Positions 21,153-29,830 of a DNA stretch of 64,000 bases are shown here, in pieces. The notes under the pieces are model-generated. The model was not told the origin of the DNA. It saw only the letters and a list, made by a program, of their open reading frames with translations, and made no database searches. Source of the DNA: Kiritimatiellales bacterium (GTDB taxonomy: Bacteria; Verrucomicrobiota; Kiritimatiellia; Kiritimatiellales; Pontiellaceae); NCBI GenBank assembly GCA_003246265.1, contig QKAU01000056.1, forward strand, positions 56,074 through 120,073. The letters run 5' to 3'. Made by a program: the position numbers and the translations under genes. Each line of letters opens with the position of its first letter. Within the stretch, counting starts at the first letter, position 1.

Positions 21153-22160
21153 ATGAGACTATATACAGGCCTCCTCTACGCACTGGCATGGTTAGCATAC
21201 ATGGTTTTTGCGTGGGCCATGTTCCCTAAATGGCACATCAACGTGGCAATTCCTTCGATCGCTTTGGCCGGAGTGGGTGCCTGGATGTTTGGTAGACTCG
21301 TTGGTTTGATACTGATATTGCCATCAATTCTGTACCACTATATCCTTCTAAGTGTAATTTACGCTGACATTTTTTATATCTATCAGGCGAAAGTCAGCGG
21401 CATTACCATATGGATCATCGTTGTTACACTCACTGGTAATCTCAAGAAGAACCTGATCTCCATCAGGTCGGCGAATGAGAACCTCGATCGCCTTGTTGCA
21501 GAGCGCAATACTGATCTGGCTAAATTGGCCAATGACCTTCTTGACCGGGCTGAAAACATGCGGGTAGCAACGGGTCAGGAATTGCATGACGGTATCGGCC
21601 AGCATCTTACCGGGATCCAGCTCTTCAGCCTTGCGTTGGCTGAGAACCTTGCCACCGAGCTGAATACCAGCGCATCGCTCGCCTACTCCCTCAGAAACCG
21701 CGCCCGGGTTGTACACAGCCTTATTCGCCGGGCCGCTCGAGCTCTGTTTCCCGTGCGCATGGAGGAAACAGGACTTCTTCCGGCCCTCGAGGAGCTGTCG
21801 GGATGTTTCCATGATTTGTACGGCGTGGAGTTCACATTTAGCTACGAGGAGCCAACAACTACGATTCCCCAGCCATTATCCATCCAGCTATTCCGCATAT
21901 GCCAAGAAACCACAATGGCCTTGATCAAGCACTCCAAGGCTACAAGGATTGAAGCAGTACTCGCTCTTTCCAGAACCCATTGCAGACTTTCTCTGCATCA
22001 TGATGGTCAGCCCAAGGGGGCGAAGATGCATAGTTCGCCCGAGGCTAGGCTGATTGAATATCGACTGGCCAAGATCCATGGCACATCAAGTAGTGCCATC
22101 AATGCCATCGGCCAGGAAACCGTCGAGTACGACATCACGCTGGACAAGGAGCATGTCTAG
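21153..22160 (+). CDS. Membrane HisKA_3 sensor kinase with intact H-box but degenerate ATPase domain
   Basis: The protein has 335 residues. Four hydrophobic stretches fill residues 5-95, then a coiled linker and a HisKA_3 dimerisation domain with an intact phosphoacceptor (QELHDGIGQHLTGIQL, His145). The HATPase_c domain that follows is eroded: the N-box reads QETTMALIKH, so the Mg/ATP-binding Asn is Ala256, and the G-boxes reduce to HHDGQPKGAK with no GxG lid. No Shine-Dalgarno is visible before ATG 21153. A paralog with the opposite defects starts 1 base after the stop. The region looks less GC-rich than its neighbours. It can probably accept but not donate phosphate by itself; that is inference from missing residues. 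Confidence 0.8.
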   Translation: MRLYTGLLYALAWLAYMVFAWAMFPKWHINVAIPSIALAGVGAWMFGRLVGLILILPSILYHYILLSVIYADIFYIYQAKVSGITIWIIVVTLTGNLKKNLISIRSANENLDRLVAERNTDLAKLANDLLDRAENMRVATGQELHDGIGQHLTGIQLFSLALAENLATELNTSASLAYSLRNRARVVHSLIRRAARALFPVRMEETGLLPALEELSGCFHDLYGVEFTFSYEEPTTTIPQPLSIQLFRICQETTMALIKHSKATRIEAVLALSRTHCRLSLHHDGQPKGAKMHSSPEARLIEYRLAKIHGTSSSAINAIGQETVEYDITLDKEHV

Positions 22161-22161
22161 C

Positions 22162-23142
22162 ATGAATAGGCTTTTACTGATGTATTTCCTTGGCTGGCTG
22201 GCTTATCTGGGATTCAGCATATCGCTCTACCCCTTGCTGGACATCACCGTGATGCTCTCATCGATTCCCCTTGCTATGCTGGGGGGGTGGCTTTATGGCT
22301 ATCCTGGAGCTCTTGTCACCATCCTCATGACTATACCCTATCACTATCTCTTGCTGGGCGCCCATGCGGGCGCTTTGTCCGAAACCTTCAATCCATTCGG
22401 AATAGGAACCCAGCTTTGTTTTTCCTTCAGCATTGCCCTGCTCCGTTCCACGCAGCTCCGTTCAAAAAACCTCCACGACTCCCTTGAGCAGTTGGTTGAC
22501 GAGCGCACCGAGGACTTGCGCCTCCTTGCGGAACAACTTATCGAAGCCGAGCAGATGCCGCCAAGCGAGGTCCTGCCGGGATTGATCGACAAGCCCAGCA
22601 AGCAATTGAATGAAATGCGCCGGATAAGCAGGCTGTTGTGGACACACCTGTCATCGACGGGCCATCCTTTCGCCGCGCAGGCCGAAGAGATCTCCATGCT
22701 GGTGGCCACCTGCATTGCCGACCTTCACGTTCTGGAGACAGGGTCCATCATGGGATCCGCAAGAGCTACCGACCTCTCGCAACAATTCAGGAACATTGCA
22801 GAAAACATCGGTCAATTCGCATCTATCGCCATCGAAGTCTCCGAGGCCGACTGGGCGGCCATCGGCTCCGACAAGCAACATCACCTATGCCATATCGTCA
22901 ACGAAGCCGTCCATAATGCAACCCGGCACGCTGCGCCTTCCCGGATACTCATCGGCATGGAGGAGGCCTTGAACCACCTTGTCGTCTTTATCGAGAACGA
23001 CGGCCGTCCCATGCATCCCAATCCCAGGGAGGGAATGGGTATTCCGCTCATGCGGTACCGTGCGTCGAAAATCGGGGCCACCCTGCGCATCCGTACCACC
23101 GCCAACCGCAATACCCGCGTCGAATGCGCTCTGCCCCGCTGA
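22162..23142 (+). CDS. Membrane histidine-kinase paralog with intact ATPase domain but no phosphoacceptor His
   Basis: The protein has 326 residues. The start at 22162 is preferred over 22153 because AAGGAG at 22146-22151 is 10 bases away. The N-terminal four-helix region resembles that of the upstream kinase (GWLAYLGFSISLYPL against AWLAYMVFAWAMFP; PYHYLLLG against LYHYILLS), so the two arose by duplication. The ATP-binding domain is well kept: NEAVHNATRH (Asn252), ENDGRP, and EGMGIPLMRYRA. The H-box position reads SEVLPGLIDKP, so His-Asp is replaced by Leu-Pro. It could supply kinase activity in trans to the upstream partner. No response-regulator gene follows; folE lies 109 bases downstream. 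Confidence 0.8.
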   Translation: MNRLLLMYFLGWLAYLGFSISLYPLLDITVMLSSIPLAMLGGWLYGYPGALVTILMTIPYHYLLLGAHAGALSETFNPFGIGTQLCFSFSIALLRSTQLRSKNLHDSLEQLVDERTEDLRLLAEQLIEAEQMPPSEVLPGLIDKPSKQLNEMRRISRLLWTHLSSTGHPFAAQAEEISMLVATCIADLHVLETGSIMGSARATDLSQQFRNIAENIGQFASIAIEVSEADWAAIGSDKQHHLCHIVNEAVHNATRHAAPSRILIGMEEALNHLVVFIENDGRPMHPNPREGMGIPLMRYRASKIGATLRIRTTANRNTRVECALPR

Positions 23143-23251
23143 CCCCATCCACCAGCGCCACCGGTGCGCCCCCGACCGGACCGACGAGCTCATCTTGCTT
23201 GCGCCATGATTGGGGAAAGCTTAGGTTCTGCCCAATTACTGGAGGACCTGC

Positions 23252-23794
23252 ATGATCGAACTCTACAAGGAATTGCTGGCGAGCATCGGCGAAGATCCCT
23301 CGCGGGAAGGCTTGCTGGACACCCCTGAACGGGCAGCGAAGGCAATGGAATTCCTGACGCGCGGCTATCACCAGAAGCTGGAGGATGTCATCAACGGCGC
23401 CATCTTCACGGTCGAAGACAACCACATGATCATCGTCAGGGACATCGAACTCTACAGCCTGTGCGAACACCACATGCTCCCGTTCTTCGGCAAATGCCAC
23501 ATCGGCTACATCCCCGAAGGCCGGGTGCTGGGCGTAAGCAAGCTGGCCCGGATCGTCGATCTCTTCGCCCGACGGCTGCAAATCCAGGAACGGCTCACCA
23601 ACCAGGTGGCCAATTCCCTGATGCAGACGCTGGCACCTGAAGGGGTCGGCGTCGTGATCGAGGCGCAGCACCTTTGCATGATGATGCGCGGCGTGGAGAA
23701 GCAGAACTCCTGCATGGTCACATCCGCCATGCTGGGCACATTCCGTACCGAACAGTCCACGCGCAACGAGTTCCTCAAACTGATCGGGAAATAG
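23252..23794 (+). CDS. folE: GTP cyclohydrolase I
   Basis: The protein has 180 residues (type IA FolE size) with GGAGG before the ATG. The zinc-binding and catalytic motif [18 protein letters not shown] is near residue 70, [19 protein letters not shown] near 92, and the third zinc ligand in [10 protein letters not shown] near 140. It opens GTP to dihydroneopterin triphosphate, the first step of tetrahydrofolate synthesis, whose product feeds GcvT among others. It converges with lptD 5 bases away. No regulatory element is visible in the 109-base upstream gap. Confidence 0.96.
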   Translation: MIELYKELLASIGEDPSREGLLDTPERAAKAMEFLTRGYHQKLEDVINGAIFTVEDNHMIIVRDIELYSLCEHHMLPFFGKCHIGYIPEGRVLGVSKLARIVDLFARRLQIQERLTNQVANSLMQTLAPEGVGVVIEAQHLCMMMRGVEKQNSCMVTSAMLGTFRTEQSTRNEFLKLIGK

Positions 23795-23799
23795 CCCAG

Positions 23800-25854
23800 C
23801 TAGAACCCGCTCGACATCCCGACCTCCGGGAAGGCCGACAGGCTGATCGACACCATGATGGTGTGCTCGTTCTCGTCGTACAGGTGGTAGCCGAGACCGT
23901 ACCGCATGCAGCAGCGGGTCATGAACCCTCCGACGGCAATCTCCTCGAGCTCGTTGTTGTTGTCGTCGTAGCGTCCGTAGGTCTCGAACGAGAGCCGGGC
24001 CTTGGGAAAGAGTTCCAGACGGGGGGTCCAGAGCGAACGAAGGGTCTCCTGGTAGAGATGCTCGAGCGAGAAGACGACGCCATCGCGGTCGTGGGAGATC
24101 CGGGTGTTGAAATAGGGCACGTGCCCCCCGTTCCAATCCACCACGCCCAGCGCATCAACCAGCGTCCGTTCGGTCAAGGGCATGCGGGCGTCCAGGAAGA
24201 GGGGATCGAACGGGTCCGGCTCCCCATTCCGGTCTACCCGGTAGTAGGTGTAGAGGTCGAGGTCGGCGAAGAGCGAAACACGGCCTTTGCGCCGGGTCTG
24301 CAGCGTGTTGCGAAGCCCGAGCTTCACCTTGTTCTCGTCCGCCAGGGCATCGATCGAATCGAACTGCGGAAGGGGGGTGTCGACATCGCGGACATCCTCG
24401 TAGATGTAGTCGGCATAGGGTTCAACACGATGGCGAAGCCCCTTCCCATACCACCGCTCCCGCTCCGACAGGACGCGGGAAGCCTGGAGCGCGGCTTCCA
24501 TGCCGACGCCCGGAATCTGCCGGATTTCTTCGCCGCCACCGCCGGATGCCTTCGAGTAGTACGTGGCGCGGTAGCCCGCGCGCGGCACGAGGCGAAGGAA
24601 CCCCAGCCGTTGCGGAAGGTACAGCGTATTGGCCGAGTCGGCCCTCACCGAATCATAGGCGGCATCGACCGTATTGGTGTCGCTGTATACCCGCTCCAGG
24701 TAGGCCACGCTGTTTTCGCTCTGGAGATAGAAGGGTGAATTGCCCAGCCGCATTCGGTAGAGGTCGGCCGAGTACTCCACCCGGTCGGTGTTGTCGTAGA
24801 AGTCGTTCAACCGCGCATTGATGAACGCCTCGCTGCCCAGGTATTGGCCGCCGTAGACGCCCGACGCATAGTTCTCCGGCTGCGCGCTGCTGCGGTATTC
24901 CCGACGGAAGTACTCCTCCAGCACAAACGGGTCGCTCAGGTAGTTCCACTTGGTATTGATGTAATGCTCGTCGGTAAAGTGCTGCAGATGCTCGAGCTTG
25001 AAGCGGTAGCGGTCGTCGCCAATCTGCTGGCGCGCCATGGCGTCGTCGTGCCGGGCATAGGGATCTTCGTCGCGCAGGTAGAACGCCGCGAATTCCCCGA
25101 CCGCCTGCGGATATTCCCATGCGAAACCCTGGCCGAGCCCGACTCCACGCTTGCTGTAGCCATTGATGTCGGTGATGGATTCAACCTGCCCTGCCAAGGG
25201 GACCGTCGCCTTCACCAGACCATAGGCCCCGAGGGCGCTGTCGTAGCCCGCGCCGAACGTGAAAATGCTCCGACTCAACCGCTGCCGCCAGTAGGGCCAG
25301 TAGAAGACCGGCACCTTGCCCACATAGACCGATACACCTTTCGCCATGAGGTATTCATCATCGACGAGCCGCGCCTCCCTGGCCCGGATGGTGTAGTGCG
25401 GGTGGTCGAGCCGGCAGGTCGTGAAGGTGGCGCCGCGCAGCAGGTACTCGTTCGTCGAGACCCGCTCGATGTGGTCGACGTTCATGAGGACGGGGTCGAA
25501 GTCGAGCTCCGAAGGGCCGAAGCTGCCCGTCTGCGTCAGATAGTTGTATTCCAGTTCGGAGCCCTGCCAGATGATGTTGCCGCGCTCGAAATGGATGTCG
25601 CCCTCCAGATGCAGGTCGCCACTTCCCGGATTGCCCGAGAGCCGGTCGGCCCGCATCTCGACCTGTTCGAACCGCCCGGTCACTCCGCCGCTGGCATAGA
25701 GGGTGTCGTTGGTGTACTCGAGACGCCCCGCCCGGATATCGAACGGTTCGTCGGGAATCTCCTTGGGCAGGTCGAGCTCCGCCGGGGCGGCGGCAGCCGC
25801 GAGGACACCGGCAAAAAAGCCTGCCAGCGCGAGCCTAGCCCTCCACATGGCCAT
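23800..25854 (-). CDS. lptD: LPS-assembly outer-membrane protein LptD
   Basis: The protein has 684 residues. A signal peptide (up to about residue 22) is followed by an OstA-type periplasmic beta-jellyroll (residues ~37-140: RAGRLEYTNDTLYASGGV, DRLSGNPGSG) and a long beta-barrel ending in Phe, as outer-membrane barrels do. Together with LptE it inserts LPS into the outer leaflet. Only three cysteines are present: one at about residue 146 (FTTCRLD) and an adjacent pair near 655 (TRCCMRY), so the disulfide pattern is reduced compared with E. coli. The start overlaps the upstream lipoprotein gene by up to 20 bases. The lptE candidate lies 33 kb away at 58675. Confidence 0.85.
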   Translation of the reverse strand: MAMWRARLALAGFFAGVLAAAAAPAELDLPKEIPDEPFDIRAGRLEYTNDTLYASGGVTGRFEQVEMRADRLSGNPGSGDLHLEGDIHFERGNIIWQGSELEYNYLTQTGSFGPSELDFDPVLMNVDHIERVSTNEYLLRGATFTTCRLDHPHYTIRAREARLVDDEYLMAKGVSVYVGKVPVFYWPYWRQRLSRSIFTFGAGYDSALGAYGLVKATVPLAGQVESITDINGYSKRGVGLGQGFAWEYPQAVGEFAAFYLRDEDPYARHDDAMARQQIGDDRYRFKLEHLQHFTDEHYINTKWNYLSDPFVLEEYFRREYRSSAQPENYASGVYGGQYLGSEAFINARLNDFYDNTDRVEYSADLYRMRLGNSPFYLQSENSVAYLERVYSDTNTVDAAYDSVRADSANTLYLPQRLGFLRLVPRAGYRATYYSKASGGGGEEIRQIPGVGMEAALQASRVLSERERWYGKGLRHRVEPYADYIYEDVRDVDTPLPQFDSIDALADENKVKLGLRNTLQTRRKGRVSLFADLDLYTYYRVDRNGEPDPFDPLFLDARMPLTERTLVDALGVVDWNGGHVPYFNTRISHDRDGVVFSLEHLYQETLRSLWTPRLELFPKARLSFETYGRYDDNNNELEEIAVGGFMTRCCMRYGLGYHLYDENEHTIMVSISLSAFPEVGMSSGF

Positions 25855-26890
25855 CGTCCTTGAGGAAGGGAAGGGGTTTCGAGCGCGGGGCCACCGGCGA
25901 GCGCGAGGCCTCCGGCATGGCCATCAGCCTGCGCAGCTCGGCGATGCGTTCCTCCGCGACGGGTACCAGCCTGCTCTTGGGGTACTCCTCGATCAGCTGT
26001 TCGTAGTAGAGGATCGCGGCCTCCGGCTCCTTGGGCACTTTGGCATAGAAGGCGGCTTCGTCGAGCACCCTGCCCGCCTTCACCTCGTACAGTTCATTGC
26101 GCAGCTGGATGATCCCGCCCCTGCGCTCGGACTGGGGATAGGTGGAGAGGAACACCGTGGTGGCCGTCAGCGTGCGGTCGAGAATGTCCGGACTGCTGGG
26201 GAATTCCTTGCGCAACCGGTCCAGGCACTGGATCTGCCTCCAGGCGCCCTCCTCGGCAAAACCGCTCTGCGGATAGCGGTATCCCAGCACTCCGTACGCC
26301 GAGATCGCCAGCTCGTGCTCCCCAGCCTCTTCCTGGCAGCGGCCGGCGAGGAACTGGGCCTCCGGCGCACGGGCCCACTGCGGCCCGTTGCGGATCACGC
26401 CCTCGAAATACTCCACGGCATACTCGGGTGCCCGGTAGCCGCCGAAGAGCCAGCGCATGCGCCGCTGGTTCATCAGCTTGACGGCGATGCCGAACTGGCG
26501 CTCCAGCGCCGTGTCGTAGTCCGCCATCCGGCTGGAGTAGTTGTCGATCAGGTACTGGTAGGCTTCGTACGCCTCCTTCTCCTTGCCGCGCGCCAGCAGG
26601 ATGTCGGCCCGGGCCCGGGCGGCCCATGGGGCCTCCTTGCTGTTCGGCCAGCGCCGGTAGAGATAGAGCATCCGCCGATCGGCCTTCTTCAGCCGCCCGG
26701 CGTTGAGCGTCTCCTGGGCATAGCTCCATTGCTCCGCCGGAGAGGGCATCTTCTTGTCGAAGATGGCCCTCCAGGTTGAACGCCCTTCCTCCTGGACGAC
26801 ATAGACGTCCGGCTTCGTGGAGCGGCATCCCGACCCCGCCAGGCAGAGTCCGGCAAGCAGGAACAGTGGCAAATGTTTCGGAAAACGCAT
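25835..26890 (-). CDS. BamD/YfiO-like TPR lipoprotein
   Basis: The protein has 351 residues. An export signal ends in LAGSGC, giving lipid anchor Cys22, although the lipobox is not perfect. The mature part is a series of TPR-like helical repeats: WSYAQETLNAGRLKKADRR, EAYEAYQYLIDNY, APEAQFLAGRCQEEAGEHELAISAYGVL (type only), and AAILYYEQLIEEYPKSRLVPVAEERI. That layout is like BamD and ComL outer-membrane assembly lipoproteins, but longer than E. coli BamD (about 245). Its overlap with lptD supports a job in outer-membrane biogenesis. It could be an auxiliary TPR protein rather than true BamD. Confidence 0.65.
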   Translation of the reverse strand: MRFPKHLPLFLLAGLCLAGSGCRSTKPDVYVVQEEGRSTWRAIFDKKMPSPAEQWSYAQETLNAGRLKKADRRMLYLYRRWPNSKEAPWAARARADILLARGKEKEAYEAYQYLIDNYSSRMADYDTALERQFGIAVKLMNQRRMRWLFGGYRAPEYAVEYFEGVIRNGPQWARAPEAQFLAGRCQEEAGEHELAISAYGVLGYRYPQSGFAEEGAWRQIQCLDRLRKEFPSSPDILDRTLTATTVFLSTYPQSERRGGIIQLRNELYEVKAGRVLDEAAFYAKVPKEPEAAILYYEQLIEEYPKSRLVPVAEERIAELRRLMAMPEASRSPVAPRSKPLPFLKDDGHVEG

Positions 26891-26964
26891 AGTGTCCGCA
26901 ATCTAGTTGACCGCCCCTCAACGGGCAATGCCAAAGCACCGGGGAGTGCGCCCCCCCCGGAAAA

Positions 26965-28485
26965 TCAGTAGCTCTTGGCGAAAACCACCCGCCCGCTGCT
27001 CGGCTTTCCGCAGCAGACGCAGCCGCCCCCGCCGCCGGCGGCGCGGTCGAACGGAATGCAGCGGATCGTCACCGACAGTTCGTCGCTGATCCTGGCTTCG
27101 CATTCGCCGCCGTCGCACCAGTGGCTCAGGGCGAACCCGCCATGCGCCTCGGGCCGGTCCGCGTTGGCCGGGGTGAAGAATGCCTTGAATTCGGCGTAGG
27201 AGTCGATCTCGCGCGTGTGCTCCCGCCGGAATGCCAGCGCGCGCGCTAGCAGGTTCCGCTGGATATCGCCGAGGATGGCGGCGATGGTGCCGACGAATTC
27301 GTCCCGGCCGATCGCCTGCTTTTCGCCCGTATCGCGCCGGGCGAGGAACACGGAGTGGTTCGCCATGTCGCGCGGACCGATCTCGGCGCGGAGCGGGATC
27401 CCCTTCTTGACCCAGCCCCAGCCCTTCTCCCCCGCATTGATGTCGCGGTCGTCGACCACGACCTCGATCTCGCGCTCATGGAACCGCTGCTGGCGCAGCG
27501 CCGCGGCGATTTCGTTGCAGTAGGCCATGATCGATGCGCGATCCTCTTCGTTTCGGATGATCGGCAGCAGGACGACGTGGCTGGGTGCAAGCCGTGGCGG
27601 CATCACCATGCCGTCGTCGTCGCCGTGCGTCATGATCATGCCGCCGATGAGCCGGGTCGAAACGCCCCACGAAGTGGTCCACGCGAATTCGTTCCGGCCC
27701 TCGCGGCTCTGGTACTGGATATTCGAGGCCTTGGCGAAGTTCTGCCCGAGGAAGTGGCTCGTCCCCGCCTGCAGCGCCTTGCGGTCCTGCATCATCGCCT
27801 CGATGCACAGCGTGCTCACCGCGCCCGGGAAGCGCTCGCCGGCGGTCTTTTCGCCGGTCAACACGGGCATGGCCATGTACTCCTCCGCGAAGGTCTTGTA
27901 GACCTCGAGCATCTTGCGCGTCTCCTCCCAGGCCTCCCCCTCCGTCTCGTGGGCGGTATGCCCCTCCTGCCAGAGGAACTCCGCCGTGCGCAGGAACAGG
28001 CGCGTGCGCATCTCCCAGCGCACCACGTTGGCCCACTGGTTGATCAGGATCGGCAGGTCGCGATAGCTCTGCACCCACTTGGCGTAGGTCGCGCCGATGA
28101 TGGTCTCCGACGTGGGGCGCACGATCAGCGGCTCCTCGAGCTCGCCCGCCGGAACCAGGCCTCCGTCGGGTCCCGCCTCCAGTCGGTGGTGGGTCACCAC
28201 TGCGCACTCCTTGGCGAAGCCTTCGACGTGCTCCGCCTCCTTTTCAAGGTAGCTTTTTGGGATGAACAGCGGAAAGTAGGCGTTCACATGGCCGGTCGCC
28301 TTGAACATCCGGTCCAGGCCCCGCTGGATGTTTTCCCACAGCGCGTAGCCCCAGGGCCGGATCACCATGCATCCGCGCACATCGCTGTTTTCCGCCAGCT
28401 CCGCCGCGCGCACCACCTGCTGGTACCACTCCGGATAGTTCTCCTCCCGCGTCGGCTCGATCGCCGTCTTCTTCTGCTTTGCCAT
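26965..28485 (-). CDS. proS: Proline--tRNA ligase, archaeal/eukaryotic type (ProS type 3)
   Basis: The start MAKQKKTAIEPTREEN at 28485 gives 506 residues; the longer open frame upstream is plsC sequence in another frame. Class II motifs are visible: VIRPWGYALWENIQRGLD near residue 40, RPTSETIIGATYAKW near 120, RWEMRTRLFLRTAEFLWQEGH near 155, and SWGVSTRLIGGMIMTHGDDDG near 270. The C-terminal zinc domain (CDGGECEA, CVCCGKPS) marks the type 3 enzyme, which lacks the editing insertion of the usual bacterial form. It lies 14 bases after plsC in the same direction. Confidence 0.93.
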   Translation of the reverse strand: MAKQKKTAIEPTREENYPEWYQQVVRAAELAENSDVRGCMVIRPWGYALWENIQRGLDRMFKATGHVNAYFPLFIPKSYLEKEAEHVEGFAKECAVVTHHRLEAGPDGGLVPAGELEEPLIVRPTSETIIGATYAKWVQSYRDLPILINQWANVVRWEMRTRLFLRTAEFLWQEGHTAHETEGEAWEETRKMLEVYKTFAEEYMAMPVLTGEKTAGERFPGAVSTLCIEAMMQDRKALQAGTSHFLGQNFAKASNIQYQSREGRNEFAWTTSWGVSTRLIGGMIMTHGDDDGMVMPPRLAPSHVVLLPIIRNEEDRASIMAYCNEIAAALRQQRFHEREIEVVVDDRDINAGEKGWGWVKKGIPLRAEIGPRDMANHSVFLARRDTGEKQAIGRDEFVGTIAAILGDIQRNLLARALAFRREHTREIDSYAEFKAFFTPANADRPEAHGGFALSHWCDGGECEARISDELSVTIRCIPFDRAAGGGGGCVCCGKPSSGRVVFAKSY

Positions 28486-28499
28486 AGTCGCTTCCCAAG

Positions 28500-29165
28500 C
28501 TAGTCCTTTCCGTTCTTCAAATCCGCGATGCGCCGCATGATCAGCGCGGCGTGGGCCTCGTAGGCTTCCCGGCCGGAGCCGAGCGCCTGGAACTCCTCCT
28601 GCGTGATCGGCTTGCCGTAGGTGATGGCCACCCTGCAGGGCTTGATCCATTTCGAGCCCTTGGGATGGGCCTTGAAGGTGCCGTCGATGTAGGCCGGCAC
28701 CACGACGCAACCGGACTTCTCGATGATGAACCCAATCCCGCCCTTCGCCTCCTGCAGTTCCCCGTTTTCGGTCCGCGTCCCCTCCGGGAACATGGAAACC
28801 GCCTTGCCTTCCTTGAGCGCCTTGATGGTCAGCTTCAGCGCCTTCATGTCGCCGGTGCCGCGCGCAACCGGGATGCAACCGACCGAATCCATCCACCACG
28901 ATCCAAACCGGGAGTTCCAGAGGGAATCGCGCGCCATGAAATGGACGGGGCGCCCCCGATACCCCACACCAACGACGGGCGGGTCGAGGAAGCTCGCATG
29001 GTTCGAGGCGATCAGCACTCCGCCCCGGTCCGGGATGTTCTCCGCGCCGCGGATCCGCAGGCGGTGCCATGCAAGCAGGAACAACTTAAAGAGGCGGGTG
29101 GAAAACTGGTACACCCGCATGTCGGCCATGACTTCATGCTTAACCGTATCGATCATCTCGTTCAC
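28500..29165 (-). CDS. plsC: 1-acyl-sn-glycerol-3-phosphate acyltransferase
   Basis: The protein has 221 residues. It starts with GTG overlapping the cmk stop (GTGA). The acyltransferase HX4D motif is NHASFLD near residue 57, and the glycerol-phosphate-binding motif is FPEGTRTENG near 130. A hydrophobic segment (FKLFLLAWHRL) near residue 26 fits membrane association. It forms phosphatidic acid from lysophosphatidic acid. The cmk-plsC order directly after aroA occurs in several bacterial groups; here both are translationally coupled. Confidence 0.9.
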   Translation of the reverse strand: MNEMIDTVKHEVMADMRVYQFSTRLFKLFLLAWHRLRIRGAENIPDRGGVLIASNHASFLDPPVVGVGYRGRPVHFMARDSLWNSRFGSWWMDSVGCIPVARGTGDMKALKLTIKALKEGKAVSMFPEGTRTENGELQEAKGGIGFIIEKSGCVVVPAYIDGTFKAHPKGSKWIKPCRVAITYGKPITQEEFQALGSGREAYEAHAALIMRRIADLKNGKD

Positions 29166-29830
29166 TCCGTCACCGCATCAACGATCTTTTTGATCACTTC
29201 CTCGAGGGTCATCGACGTACTGTCGATCACCTGCGCATCGTCCGCCACCTTCAGCGGATCGGTCTTGCGGGTCGTGTCGATCGTGTCGCGCCTTTTCAGG
29301 CTGTCCATCACCTCGTGCGCCTTTTCGTCCTCGCCGGCGGCGACCAGCTCCCGGTAGCGGCGCATCGCCCGCTCTTCGGGATCGGCGTCAAGGTAGAACT
29401 TGCACGGCGAATCGGGAAAGACCACGGTGCCGATGTCGCGCCCTTCCATCACCAGCGAACCGAAATGTGCCAGGGCCTGGAGATTCTCGACCACGAAACG
29501 CCGGACCTCGGGCATGGCCGCCACCCCCGCTACCGCCTCGCGCACCTCCTTTTCGCGCAGTTCCTGAACAGGAACGGCGCCATCGACCGAAAAGGCCGCG
29601 GCCCCGTCCTGCACGAAGAAATCCCACGCCGCGCCGTGCATCGATGCCGCCACGGCCGCGTCGTCCCGCAGGTCCACGCCCTTGCGGATCGCATTCCAGG
29701 TCACCCCCCGGTAGAGCGCGCCCGAATCGACGTATATGAAGCCAAGCGCCTTCGCCACCCCCTTGGAAACCGTCGACTTTCCGGAGGCCGACGGGCCGTC
29801 GACCGCTATGGTTTTCACCTTCTCCATCAT
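29162..29830 (-). CDS. cmk: Cytidylate kinase
   Basis: The protein has 222 residues from ATG 29830, which overlaps the aroA stop as ATGA; a longer in-frame extension upstream lies inside aroA and is rejected. It has the P-loop GPSASGKSTVSKGVAKALG at residues 11-29, the CMP-binding YVDSGALYRGVTW near 33, and VMEGRDIGTVVFPD near 128. It phosphorylates CMP and dCMP. The position between aroA and plsC matches the common aroA-cmk arrangement. Confidence 0.95.
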   Translation of the reverse strand: MMEKVKTIAVDGPSASGKSTVSKGVAKALGFIYVDSGALYRGVTWNAIRKGVDLRDDAAVAASMHGAAWDFFVQDGAAAFSVDGAVPVQELREKEVREAVAGVAAMPEVRRFVVENLQALAHFGSLVMEGRDIGTVVFPDSPCKFYLDADPEERAMRRYRELVAAGEDEKAHEVMDSLKRRDTIDTTRKTDPLKVADDAQVIDSTSMTLEEVIKKIVDAVTE

